Below are positions 1-7,142 of a DNA stretch of 9,346 nt, in pieces (the first letter of the stretch is position 1; every line of letters begins with the position of its first letter). Under the pieces are notes generated by a model, which did not search any database, was not told where the DNA came from, and saw only the letters and a program-made list of their open reading frames with translations. Made by a program: the position numbers and the translations under genes. Source of the DNA: DATKZH01 sp964505295 (GTDB lineage Bacteria > Planctomycetota > Planctomycetia > Pirellulales > Thermoguttaceae). The DNA lies in the NCBI GenBank assembly GCA_964505295.1, contig CAZDHR010000289.1, positions 1 through 9,346 on the forward strand, in the 5' to 3' direction.

Positions 1-2
1 CT

Positions 3-1373
3 CTGCGGACGAGGCTCTCGACAAACGGTTCCATGAACCGCTCCAGCCGCGGCATGCAGTCGCCTTACGTGCGGATCGCCTGCGCATGGCCGGTTTGGCT
101 GGCCCAATGGGGCAAGCTCGGTTACGAGCGGCGGATGCGTTTTAAGTTTGCCAGCGGGCTCGACTACGTGGGAATGGCCAAGACGTATCGCCAAGAGGCG
201 ATTGCGCGGGGGCACTTGGTGACGCTTCGAGAGAAGGCAAAGGCGCGGCCGCAGGTTGCCAAGCTCGCCGGTGCATCCTACCTGGCCTACTACGCGGGCT
301 ATCCCCACCTGCCGCCCGGCGATCCGGGGTTCCATTACACGTACAAGCAATTGGGTGACGTGATCCGCGACCTGGCAGGGCCGATGGGGCTGAAGCGGGC
401 GTTCGTCCACTTCTGGGGCGCCTATTCGGTGCAACCGCCGGGATGCCTGCCCTTCGATCAAGCACCGGGGCCGGTGAAAGACTTGGTTGCCGCGGTTGAT
501 GAGTGCAAGAAAGCCGGCTTCCTGTTCACCCTTTACAACGACGTCTCCGCTCAACTCGAAGAGACCGATTTGTGGATGCCTGAGCGGATGTGGAAAACCG
601 CCGACGGGAAGGTGCGGCAGGGCGACCGATGGTCGAGGACTTGTTCGAGTCAGTACGTCGAGCTGCTTTCCAAGAACCTGCCGGAAGTGGTGAAGACGCT
701 GGGCGTCGAGGCCTGTTACGTCGACTGCATCAATTCGGGCAGGACAGAAGAGTGCTACGATCCAAAGCACCCACTCACCCGCACCGAGGAACGCCAAGCC
801 CGAATGGCATTCTACGAATACGTCCACTCGCTGGGCTTGGTCTTCGGAGGCGAGCACATAGGGTGGTGGAACGCGGCCGCGCTGGAGTACAGCAACGGAG
901 TAGGATTCTGCGCCCGGTCGCACCCCCTGCTCAGGTTGTTTCCCGTGCCTTTGTACCATCTTGTTTTCCACGACGCGTTGATCCCGTTCTGCCACGCCGG
1001 CGACGACTACGCTGTGAATGAAGGCACCGCGTTTGAGGACAAGATCTTGCGAGACCTTCTTCGAGGTATTCCCCCGATGTTCTTCATTAACCTCCGCGAC
1101 CATCGAAAGTGGCGAAAGAAAATCCTCGACAGCTACACCGTCATGTCCGACCCGGTAGCGGCTGTCATGTATGATGAGATGACGATGCACGAGCTCGTCA
1201 CGGACGACCAAATGGTCCAACGCTCGGCGTTCGCCTCAGGCGTGGAAATCAGCGTCAACTTCGACGAGATTGAGCGGGAAGGCTTGCCCGGCAAGGGCTT
1301 TCGCGTAACGGGCCTGAAAGACGGACCACGGCAGGGGAGCTTCGCTTCGCGTTGGGAGGTACTCGATTCCTGA
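3..1373 (+). CDS. Glycosidase-like TIM-barrel protein (GH101/GH129/DUF5696-like), 5' end outside window
   Basis: The reading frame is open from the first bases of the window, with no stop before the first ATG at 33. The gene is therefore probably cut by the window edge, and an upstream (probably beta-sandwich) domain is missing. Numbering from the ATG at 33, there is a barrel-like region with an Asp in YVDC (D231) after an LGVEACYVDC strand and a Glu in GGEHIG (E274). This Asp then Glu spacing resembles the nucleophile/acid-base pair of GH101/GH129-type alpha-glycosidases and DUF5696 proteins. That would mean retaining hydrolysis of an alpha-linked sugar, possibly N-acetylgalactosamine, but the substrate is inferred only loosely. 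The C-terminus (VEISVNFDE...KGFRVTG) looks like the start of a beta-sheet domain and ends normally at TGA 1371-1373. The neighbours (GH127 relic, sugar isomerase) fit a carbohydrate locus. I am sure it is a real gene; family assignment is moderate. Confidence 0.75.
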   Translation: MRTRLSTNGSMNRSSRGMQSPYVRIACAWPVWLAQWGKLGYERRMRFKFASGLDYVGMAKTYRQEAIARGHLVTLREKAKARPQVAKLAGASYLAYYAGYPHLPPGDPGFHYTYKQLGDVIRDLAGPMGLKRAFVHFWGAYSVQPPGCLPFDQAPGPVKDLVAAVDECKKAGFLFTLYNDVSAQLEETDLWMPERMWKTADGKVRQGDRWSRTCSSQYVELLSKNLPEVVKTLGVEACYVDCINSGRTEECYDPKHPLTRTEERQARMAFYEYVHSLGLVFGGEHIGWWNAAALEYSNGVGFCARSHPLLRLFPVPLYHLVFHDALIPFCHAGDDYAVNEGTAFEDKILRDLLRGIPPMFFINLRDHRKWRKKILDSYTVMSDPVAAVMYDEMTMHELVTDDQMVQRSAFASGVEISVNFDEIEREGLPGKGFRVTGLKDGPRQGSFASRWEVLDS

Positions 1374-1439
1374 AACTCGGCCGGACGTGCCAGTAGCTCT
1401 CATGTGACGTACGAAAGCAACATCCGAGGAGACACGACA

Positions 1440-1515
1440 ATGAGAGTACATTTCCTACTACGCCTGGGCCAACCGAGGCATCTCGCAGATGACGGTCTGG
1501 CTGCCCGTGCGGTGA
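1440..1515 (+). pseudogene. Deletion scar of a GH127/DUF1680-type glycosidase gene
   Basis: In the frame starting at 1447, the last codons before TGA 1513-1515 encode YYAWANRG followed by ISQMTVWLP. This closely matches the C-terminal signature of GH127 (DUF1680, beta-L-arabinofuranosidase-like) proteins. The same frame is closed by TGA at 1441-1443, so only about 22 codons remain. Just upstream a good Shine-Dalgarno sequence (GAGGAG, 1426-1431) precedes ATG 1440 by 8 nt, in a different frame. The simplest reading is that a GH127 gene lost almost its whole interior, leaving its start signals joined out of frame to its 3' end. The frame from ATG 1440 runs to 1640, overlaps the next gene by 86 bp and makes no recognisable protein. 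Confidence 0.55.
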
Positions 1516-1554
1516 TGGCGGATCAGGACAAACGCAACAAAGGAGGAGAATCTC

Positions 1555-2724
1555 ATGAACACCACGCGACGCAATTTCCTCACCACTTCGGCTGGTGCCC
1601 TGGTTGGTGCTGGTTTGGCAACAAGTCCCCATGCTTCTGATGCGGCATCTGCCGCGGACACGATTCCCGCCGTGTCAACAGAAAGCGGCCCTCGAACTCG
1701 AAATCGCGTGGGAGCCGTGGCCTACGGCTATCAGTACTCGATCGGGCTGTTTTCGTACAAGGACCGGCCGGGGGAGAAGTTCGATGCGGTGAAGTTCGTC
1801 GAGGCCAATCACAAGGCGGGTGGCGAGGTCGCTCAGTTGTTTTTTACCATGATCCGCGACCTGAACGAAGACGGCCTGAAACGACTGCGCCGCCGGGCCG
1901 AGGAGTTGGACGTTCTGTTGGAGGTGCATGGCGGCGGCGCGCTGGGCAAGTGGTCCAAGTTCGAAGACACAATGCAGCGGGCGGCTGCGTTGGGCTCGAA
2001 GGTCGTCGGGTGTTCCTTCGGCATGCTGATGCGGCCGGACAAGATCGGCACCCTCGACGCCTGGGACGAACATACAAGACAATGCGAAGCCCGTTTGCGT
2101 GAGCTGGCTCCGCTGGCCAAGTCGTTCGGCCTCGCCATTGGCGTAGAGAACCACCTCGACTTCAGCGTGGAGGAACTGCGGGATCTGATCAAGCGAGTCA
2201 ACTCGCCCAATGTTGGTGTGATTTTCGACGTGGGCAACACGATCGGAACGCTGGACGACCCGACGGAAGCGGCCGACGTTCTCGGTCCGTATACCGTGGC
2301 GACCCACTACAAGGACTTCGCCATCGAGGAGGTTGCCCGCGGCTTCCGTTTCTGCATGGTGCCGCTGGGTTGCGGCAGCCTACGGCTTCGAGAAATCACC
2401 GAGCGGCTGTTGAAGTATGTCGACCCCGAAATGGGCATGTCGATCGAGATGATGAACGGCCAGCACTTCGAGGTCAACTGGCTGGAAGACCGCTTCTGGG
2501 TCGCCTACCGCAACAAGACCGCCCGGCAGGTAGCCGCCACGCTGCGTCACATCCGCGGTAAGGCGATCAACATCGACGAGTTCAAGCTGGTCGAGGAGGT
2601 CGACAAGCTGCCGCACGAAGAGCATATGAAGTTCGAGCAGGATCGGATGACCCACTGCATCGCGTATTTGAAGAGCCTTCTGAACGATGTGAACTCCGAA
2701 GTGGTGGAGAAGGCAAAGGCATGA
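1555..2724 (+). CDS. Tat-exported sugar phosphate isomerase/epimerase (xylose isomerase-like TIM barrel)
   Basis: 389 aa. The N-terminus TTRRNFLTTSAGALVGAGLA is a twin-arginine signal (RR at 5-6, hydrophobic stretch, Ala-rich end near residue 35), so the protein is probably folded in the cytoplasm and exported, or membrane-anchored. The rest is an AP-endonuclease-2/xylose-isomerase-like barrel: LLEVHGG (E123, H125), GVENHLDF (E198), FDVGN (D225), THYKDF (H251), MSIEMMNG (E298). E198, D225, H251 and E298 fit the metal-binding set of this family, which isomerises or epimerises sugars using divalent metal; the exact sugar cannot be read from the sequence. The start is fixed by a strong Shine-Dalgarno (AGGAGG at 1541-1546) 8 nt before ATG. 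It follows a glycosidase and a GH127 relic in the same direction, suggesting one carbohydrate operon. Confidence 0.88.
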   Translation: MNTTRRNFLTTSAGALVGAGLATSPHASDAASAADTIPAVSTESGPRTRNRVGAVAYGYQYSIGLFSYKDRPGEKFDAVKFVEANHKAGGEVAQLFFTMIRDLNEDGLKRLRRRAEELDVLLEVHGGGALGKWSKFEDTMQRAAALGSKVVGCSFGMLMRPDKIGTLDAWDEHTRQCEARLRELAPLAKSFGLAIGVENHLDFSVEELRDLIKRVNSPNVGVIFDVGNTIGTLDDPTEAADVLGPYTVATHYKDFAIEEVARGFRFCMVPLGCGSLRLREITERLLKYVDPEMGMSIEMMNGQHFEVNWLEDRFWVAYRNKTARQVAATLRHIRGKAINIDEFKLVEEVDKLPHEEHMKFEQDRMTHCIAYLKSLLNDVNSEVVEKAKA

Positions 2725-3521
2725 CACAACACTTTGTCCACCGGAAGTCTGTTTGTGGCCTTCGCGGTTCTGGCAAACGCAGATCGGTTGTTCTCGGCTT
2801 CGCCCGCGCTTGACCACAGGCCCCGTAGGGTCAACGAGCTGGAACGCCGTCCAAGTCCATTGCGAACTCGCATCTGGAGGCCGTCAGCCGGACGAATCTC
2901 GGCCGAGCCGAAGTGCGGTCGGACGGAATGGAACCCGTTCTGAGTCGCAGATTCCTGTCGACGGCCCATGGGACGCGTAGTTTGACTCAGGTGACGACTG
3001 CCGTCATGCCGCAATGACGCGACCCTACGGTGCGTGGTGCCACCCCATCGGCCGGGGGGGCAATCCGGGCCGTGTAGGGCAGAGGCGGGCGGGGTGGCTG
3101 GCGTGAGCGGGCCCAGGGCCCCGTGGTGGTGCGTGCGGCTTTGCCCGGGGAAAAACGCCGAGCAGAACTCGACCGCCTGGTCGGACGCGGCGATGCCGTG
3201 GGCGAACTTCGGGCCGCACTTCAGAGTATCGAGCGGGCTTTCAGACAACGGAGGATGCCCGCCTTCCCACGATCTGAAACGACTGATCGAGGAGGCACTC
3301 GAAGCGGTATGAGGTGTCGCCGATATGGACAATCAAGTGCGCGTCACGTGGCCGGGTCCATCGTGGGGCGATCGAGTCCAGCCCGTCGACAAGCGACGTG
3401 CCGGCTGAACTTCGTGGCTAGTGCTACGGCCCCAGTTCCACGGGTCCGCAAAAGGGCTCGCGGGCCGGCCGGTACGTCGGATGACGGCCGGCCGTTCTCG
3501 GCGCGGTGGCCCCGCTGCCTG
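2725..3521 (+). other. About 800 bp without a convincing gene
   Basis: Open frames here exist on both strands but none has a start signal or recognisable motif. A 10-bp inverted repeat (CCGTAGGGTC at 2823-2832, GACCCTACGG at 3021-3030) and a small hairpin (CGTCAT at 3002-3007 with ATGACG at 3014-3019) are present. No U-run terminator follows the isomerase gene. A stretch at 3078-3264 (reading ELRAALQSIERAFRQRRMP in one frame) and SHDLKRLIEEALEAV, ending at 3312 in another frame, look helix-forming and might be a frameshifted relic, but I do not recognise a family. Confidence 0.5.
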
Positions 3522-3551
3522 TTGACGGCAGCCGTCGCCGTGTGCTATGGT
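3522..3551 (+). promoter_or_regulatory. Sigma70-like promoter for the two-component operon
   Basis: TTGACG at 3522-3527 (5/6 to the -35 consensus), an 18-nt spacer, then TATGGT at 3546-3551 (4/6 to the -10 consensus). Transcription would begin near 3558. This would place the in-frame ATG at 3547 inside the -10 box, and so favours ATG 3604 as the kinase start. Confidence 0.35.
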
Positions 3552-3603
3552 AAATCGAGTCTGGTTCGAACTTTGTTCCGTCGCCACGGGGCGCCCACTC
3601 CTG

Positions 3604-4581
3604 ATGTTTTCACGCCGGCCCCTGCGTCTGCCGATCGTGCTGGCGATCGTGATGATCGCGATTCTGGTCGTGTTGACCGTGGGCTGGGTGCTGTTGACCG
3701 TGTTCGCGGCGCTGGCCAATACCCGCTTTGCCGCTTTGAACTGGACGCTTCTCTCCGTGGGCACGGCGTTCATCGCGCTGCTGCTGGTGGGCGTGGTCAT
3801 GTATTTGGGGCTCTCGATCAAGACCATCAACCTCAACCGCCGGCAGTCCAACTTCATCCACAGCGTCACCCACGAGCTGAAATCCCCGATCGCCTCGATG
3901 AAGCTCTGCCTCCAAACGCTGAGCCGTCGCCAGGTGAGTTCGGAGGAACAAGCCGGCTTCCATCAATTTATGTTGGAGGATCTCGACCGGCTCGACCGGC
4001 TGATCAACCACGTACTCGAAGCCGGGCGCGTGGACACGGCGCGCGCGGACGGCGAGGTGGAAGAGGTGGCCATGGAAAGTCTGCTCGAAGAATGTGCCAA
4101 CACGGTCTGCCTCCGATACCGCGTGGCTTCGAGCACGGTCCGTTTGGACGTTCCGCCTTGCAGCGTACGGGCGCGGCGCCTCGATTTGGAGATGATCTTT
4201 CGGAATCTGATCGACAACGCCGTCAAGTACGCCGGCGCGGAGCCTCGGGTCGACGTAGTTCTGCGACGCCGTCCCACCGGGAGCGTCGTGACGCAAGTGT
4301 GCGACAACGGCAAGGGGATTCCGTATAAGCTGCGCCACAGGATCTTCGGGCGCTTCGTGCGATTGGGCCTGGAGCTCGAACGTGAGAAGCCCGGCACGGG
4401 CTTGGGACTCCACATCGTCCGGACCCTGGTGCGACGGCTCGGCGGTCAGGTGCGCGTGCGTGATCGTGAGCCGGGGCCGGGAGCCGTGTTCGAGGTGGAG
4501 CTGCCCGGCGGCCTGGTCGTCCCCCAAGAAACGCAGCCGGATGAAGAGAGCCGGTTGGCCGAGAAACCGGAAGTCGCGTAA
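3604..4581 (+). CDS. Sensor histidine kinase with two transmembrane segments
   Basis: 325 aa from ATG 3604; an in-frame ATG at 3547 would add 19 unremarkable residues and lies in a promoter-like box. Two hydrophobic helices (about 9-36 and 47-71) are separated by only about 10 residues, so there is essentially no extracytoplasmic sensor domain. The HisKA helix contains VTHELKSP with phospho-acceptor H90. The ATPase domain has an N box (FRNLIDNAVKY, N201 and N205), G1 (CDNGKGI, D234), F box (IFGRFVRLG) and G2 (GTGLGL, 264-269), all intact. It should autophosphorylate and pass phosphate to the OmpR-type regulator 38 nt downstream. Kinases of this compact layout often sense within the membrane or through partner proteins; the signal is unknown. 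The order kinase then regulator is the reverse of the commonest arrangement. Confidence 0.93.
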   Translation: MFSRRPLRLPIVLAIVMIAILVVLTVGWVLLTVFAALANTRFAALNWTLLSVGTAFIALLLVGVVMYLGLSIKTINLNRRQSNFIHSVTHELKSPIASMKLCLQTLSRRQVSSEEQAGFHQFMLEDLDRLDRLINHVLEAGRVDTARADGEVEEVAMESLLEECANTVCLRYRVASSTVRLDVPPCSVRARRLDLEMIFRNLIDNAVKYAGAEPRVDVVLRRRPTGSVVTQVCDNGKGIPYKLRHRIFGRFVRLGLELEREKPGTGLGLHIVRTLVRRLGGQVRVRDREPGPGAVFEVELPGGLVVPQETQPDEESRLAEKPEVA

Positions 4582-4593
4582 CCCGTTCTTTTT

Positions 4594-4611
4594 CGGCGGC
4601 GTGCGCCGCCG
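4594..4611 (+). promoter_or_regulatory. Perfect intercistronic hairpin before the response regulator start
   Basis: CGGCGGC (4594-4600), loop GTGC, GCCGCCG (4605-4611) form a perfect 7-bp all-GC stem, ending 8 nt before ATG 4620. It takes the place where a Shine-Dalgarno would be expected, and none is visible. The T-rich tract lies before the hairpin, so it is not an intrinsic terminator on this strand. It could tune translation of the regulator relative to the kinase or stabilise an mRNA end. Confidence 0.5.
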
Positions 4612-4619
4612 TGGAATCC

Positions 4620-5348
4620 ATGACGACACGCCGACACATCCTGGTCGTCGAGGACGAACAACACCTGGCGGCCGGCATCAAGTACAATCTGGAGGCGGAA
4701 GGTTACCGCGTGACCACCGTGGGCGACGGGCGCGCGGCGCTGCGGCTCGTCGAAGAGAACCCGGACGTCGATCTGGTGATCCTGGATCTGATGCTGCCGG
4801 GCATGAGTGGGTACGCCGTGTGCGAATCCCTGCGCGCCGAGGAGCGGGACATGCCGGTCCTGATCCTCAGCTCGCGCACACTGGCGGAAGACCGCACGCG
4901 CGGGTTCGACGTCGGGGCGGATCAATACCTCACCAAGCCGTTCGATCTCGACGAGTTTCTCAGCCGGGTCAGGAACCTGTTGACCCTGCGCGGCCGGCGA
5001 GCGGGAGGTCGGTCGAAGCCATCGACTCCCCTCCGTTCGTTCGAGTTCGGCGACGCGAAGGTCAATTTCGAGACGTTTCAGGTGACCGTCCGGGGCGGGC
5101 CCGTACGGATGACGCAGATGGAAATGAAGCTTCTGCGGTACTTCGTCGAGAACGAGGGGCGCGTCATCCCGCGGCGTGAGTTGTTGGAGAACGTGTGGGA
5201 AGTGCCGGGTCACTTGAATACCCGGGCCCCCGACCAGTTCATGCGGCGGTTGCGCAAGGCCTTCGAGCCCGAGCCGGGCCGGCCTCGGCATTTCCTCACG
5301 ATTCGCGACGCCGGCTATCGCTTCGTGGCCGAAGGGGAAGAGCCCTGA
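4620..5348 (+). CDS. OmpR/PhoB-family response regulator
   Basis: 242 aa from ATG 4620; a GTG at 4611 would add three residues but is the last base pair of a hairpin. The receiver domain (about 4-120) has the acidic pair E11/D12 in VVEDE, phospho-acceptor D56 in LVILDLMLPGMSG, and K106 in YLTKPF. The C-terminal winged helix (about 140-242) is of Trans_reg_C type: MTQMEMKLLRYF, RRELLENVW, and the recognition-helix region ending in LTIRDAGYRFV. It should be phosphorylated by the kinase upstream and bind DNA as a dimer. Target genes are not shown by the sequence. The kinase and regulator are separated by 38 nt and are probably co-transcribed. Confidence 0.94.
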   Translation: MTTRRHILVVEDEQHLAAGIKYNLEAEGYRVTTVGDGRAALRLVEENPDVDLVILDLMLPGMSGYAVCESLRAEERDMPVLILSSRTLAEDRTRGFDVGADQYLTKPFDLDEFLSRVRNLLTLRGRRAGGRSKPSTPLRSFEFGDAKVNFETFQVTVRGGPVRMTQMEMKLLRYFVENEGRVIPRRELLENVWEVPGHLNTRAPDQFMRRLRKAFEPEPGRPRHFLTIRDAGYRFVAEGEEP

Positions 5349-5391
5349 CCGCGCACGTTGCTCTTCAACGGTTAAACGACGCAGCGGAAAG

Positions 5392-5408
5392 GCACGTTGG
5401 AAACGTGC
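5392..5408. terminator. Hairpin between convergent genes
   Basis: GCACGTT (5392-5398), loop GGA, AACGTGC (5402-5408) form a perfect 7-bp stem between the ends of the response regulator (+) and yqgE (-). There is no U-run on either side, so it is at best a weak or factor-assisted terminator, or an RNA-end stabiliser. Nothing else is visible in 5349-5458. Confidence 0.4.
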
Positions 5409-5458
5409 ACCACGAGTTGCGCGCATGATAGCGGTGCAAGAACCGAAACGCCACCCGC

Positions 5459-6010
5459 TCAATTCACGGTGGGATCTTGGGGGACGTGTTTGATCTTCAG
5501 CGTGGAGGTCAGCATCGACTCGCCGATGTGCTGGGCGACCTTCTTCCACAGGTCGACGTCGTCATCGAAGACCTGATCGACGGTGGCGGGCGTGGTCAGC
5601 CAAGCCCCTTCCTCCAGCTCGTGTTCGAGTTGCCCGCCGCCCCAGCCCGAATGACCGACGAAGATCCGATACGGTCGCTCCGTCTGGCCGAGGAGTTTCT
5701 CCAGGTGGTCGCGTTGGGCGGCGAAGTAGACGCCCGGCAGGATCTCCAGCTCGGCCAGCTCCTCGTCGGTGTGGATGGCCATCAGAGGGCCGGCCACCGG
5801 ACCGCCCACGTTGACCCGACGCTCGCTTTCGCACGGGGTATCGCCGACTTGTTCCCAAAGCTCCTGGATCGTGTTGTCGGCGGGTCGGTTCAGCACGACC
5901 CCAAACGTCCCCTCGTCGCTGTGATGGATCAACAGCACGACCGTGCGAACGAAGTTCGGGTCGAGCAGATGTGGTGACGCAACCAGTAGCTGTCCCTTGA
6001 GGTTGTCCAT
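5459..6010 (-). CDS. yqgE: YqgE/AlgH family protein (DUF179)
   Basis: 183 aa, the usual length for the family. The signature runs from the N-terminus: LKGQLLVASPHLLDPNFVRT (4-23), VVLLIHH, GTFGVVLNRP (34-43), VNVGGPV (67-72), and RIFVGHSGWGGGQLE (115-129) followed by EGAWLTTP. No signal peptide or membrane segment is seen, so it is cytoplasmic. The family was linked to alginate regulation in Pseudomonas (AlgH), but its biochemical role is not settled. The ATG at 6010 starts exactly at the conserved N-terminus. A promoter-like extended -10 lies about 40 bp upstream on the same strand, so it is probably transcribed on its own rather than with the CheR-like gene 310 bp upstream. Confidence 0.95.
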   Translation of the reverse strand: MDNLKGQLLVASPHLLDPNFVRTVVLLIHHSDEGTFGVVLNRPADNTIQELWEQVGDTPCESERRVNVGGPVAGPLMAIHTDEELAELEILPGVYFAAQRDHLEKLLGQTERPYRIFVGHSGWGGGQLEHELEEGAWLTTPATVDQVFDDDVDLWKKVAQHIGESMLTSTLKIKHVPQDPTVN

Positions 6011-6049
6011 GGCTCCGGCTCGATCGTCGCCTGCCCCCCCGCGCCTGGA

Positions 6050-6058
6050 ATTATACCA
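6050..6058 (-). promoter_or_regulatory. Extended -10 promoter for yqgE
   Basis: Read on the minus strand, TGG immediately precedes a perfect TATAAT (6055 down to 6050), i.e. a TGnTATAAT extended -10. No good -35 box is visible, which extended -10 promoters can tolerate. Transcription would start near 6043, giving a leader of about 33 nt before the yqgE ATG. Confidence 0.5.
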
Positions 6059-6320
6059 CCCGAAGCTTGCCGTTTCGAGGGGCTTGCGGGCCCGGTGGCG
6101 AGTCTGCGAATACCCTCGCCGCCCCCCAAAGGACGTAGTGCGCGAGGGTGGGAAACGCCATCGGGTGGAGGTAGCGAGCCTTCAGCCGAGCTCCAGCAGG
6201 TGATGCTGCCAAGGTCGCTCGTACCCGGAGCCCCCGGTGAGCACGCTAAGGTTGTCGAGGATCCGGGCCTCGCCGCTTCCGTGCGTGTTTCCGCAAAGCA
6301 CCCGGGCCGTCGCTCCGCGT
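6059..6320 (-). other. Intergenic region between cheR-like gene and yqgE
   Basis: No gene is supported here. One hairpin can form: ACCCTCGC (6112-6119) pairs with GCGAGGGT (6142-6149) across a 22-nt loop. It lies about 170 bp beyond the methyltransferase stop and lacks a U-run, so its function as a terminator is uncertain. Confidence 0.4.
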
Positions 6321-7142
6321 TCATGCGGGAGACACCCGGTAGACCCCCTGTCTGCGTCCGATCGGCAAGACCCGATCGGCCGGCTCGGGCAGCCGTTCCT
6401 GCTTGCCCGTCACCAGCACGCCGCCCGGCCGGATCCGCTCGACGATCCTCGCCAACACGTCTCGCTGCAGCGGCTCATCGAAGTAAGTAAACACCAAATG
6501 GCGACAGAGCACCAGGTCGAAGGGGCCGTCGGGCATCCGCCGGCGGAGGTCCTGCTTCCGAAACTCGACCTGCCCGCGCACCTCCGCGTCCACCTCGTAC
6601 TCGTCACCCGTTTGCACCAGGGGGCCCGCAAGCCAGTCTGCCGGCACGTCCTTGAGGCTGCTGGGCGGATACCGTCCCCGCCGGGCCCGCGCGAGCACGC
6701 GTTCGTCCAGGTCGGTGGCCAGCACCCGAAGCCGCACGCCCGGACACTCGGCGAACGACCCCTGCGCGGCGAGGATGGCCAGCGTGTACGGCTCCTCCCC
6801 GGAGGCACAGCCCGCGCTCCAGCACCGGACCTCGCTGCTCCCCTCGTGAACTGCCGCTTGTGCAAGCCCGGGGAGGATCGCCCGGCCGAGGAAATCGAAC
6901 ACGCCTCGATCGCGGTAGAACCGGGAGATCGTGATCCGGCAGCACGTGTCGAGGACCTGCCACTCCTCCGGATGCGACTGGAGGTAGTCGCGATACGCCT
7001 CGGCCCCGGCCAGACCGAGCCCGTCGAGCCGCCGCTCGATCCGCTTGCGGACTTGTCGGCGCACTTTGCGAAACCCGGGCCAACGAAATCGCAACCGCGG
7101 CAGCGCCCACTGGAGGAGCTCGACGCACTCGGAATGCGTCAT
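6321..7142 (-). CDS. cheR: CheR-type SAM-dependent protein-glutamate methyltransferase
   Basis: 273 aa from ATG 7142. A longer frame from ATG 7181 adds 13 residues (PDLRQRTQAE) that fit the family poorly. The N-terminal CheR_N helices contain ELLQWALPRLRFRWPGFRKV (8-27) and CRITISRFYRDRGVFDFL (68-85). The Rossmann SAM-binding core follows: SAGCASGEEPYTLA (109-122), LATDLDERVL (141-150), DLVLCRHLVFTYFD (209-222), RPGGVLVTG (238-246). The classical RN(V/L)L(I/V)YF motif has His in place of Asn (R214-H215). CheR methylates glutamates of chemoreceptors with S-adenosylmethionine. No chemoreceptor, CheB or CheA lies nearby, so the target may be another signalling protein. Its start overlaps the stop of the recombinase (ATGA) and it has no visible Shine-Dalgarno, so translation may be coupled to the upstream gene. 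Confidence 0.9.
   Translation of the reverse strand: MTHSECVELLQWALPRLRFRWPGFRKVRRQVRKRIERRLDGLGLAGAEAYRDYLQSHPEEWQVLDTCCRITISRFYRDRGVFDFLGRAILPGLAQAAVHEGSSEVRCWSAGCASGEEPYTLAILAAQGSFAECPGVRLRVLATDLDERVLARARRGRYPPSSLKDVPADWLAGPLVQTGDEYEVDAEVRGQVEFRKQDLRRRMPDGPFDLVLCRHLVFTYFDEPLQRDVLARIVERIRPGGVLVTGKQERLPEPADRVLPIGRRQGVYRVSPA

Noticed and set aside
1404..1640. Small + strand frame overlapping the isomerase start
   Set aside because: It is explained as read-through from the leftover start of the deleted GH127 gene; the product switches to nonsense and overlaps the Tat gene by 86 bp.
2547..3332. 261-codon minus-strand frame
   Set aside because: It overlaps the end of the isomerase gene, has low-complexity composition, and shows no start signal or motif.
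3123..4328. Long + strand frame overlapping the histidine kinase
   Set aside because: It is Arg/Gly/Pro-rich without domains and runs inside the kinase coding sequence in another frame; a shadow of a high-GC gene.
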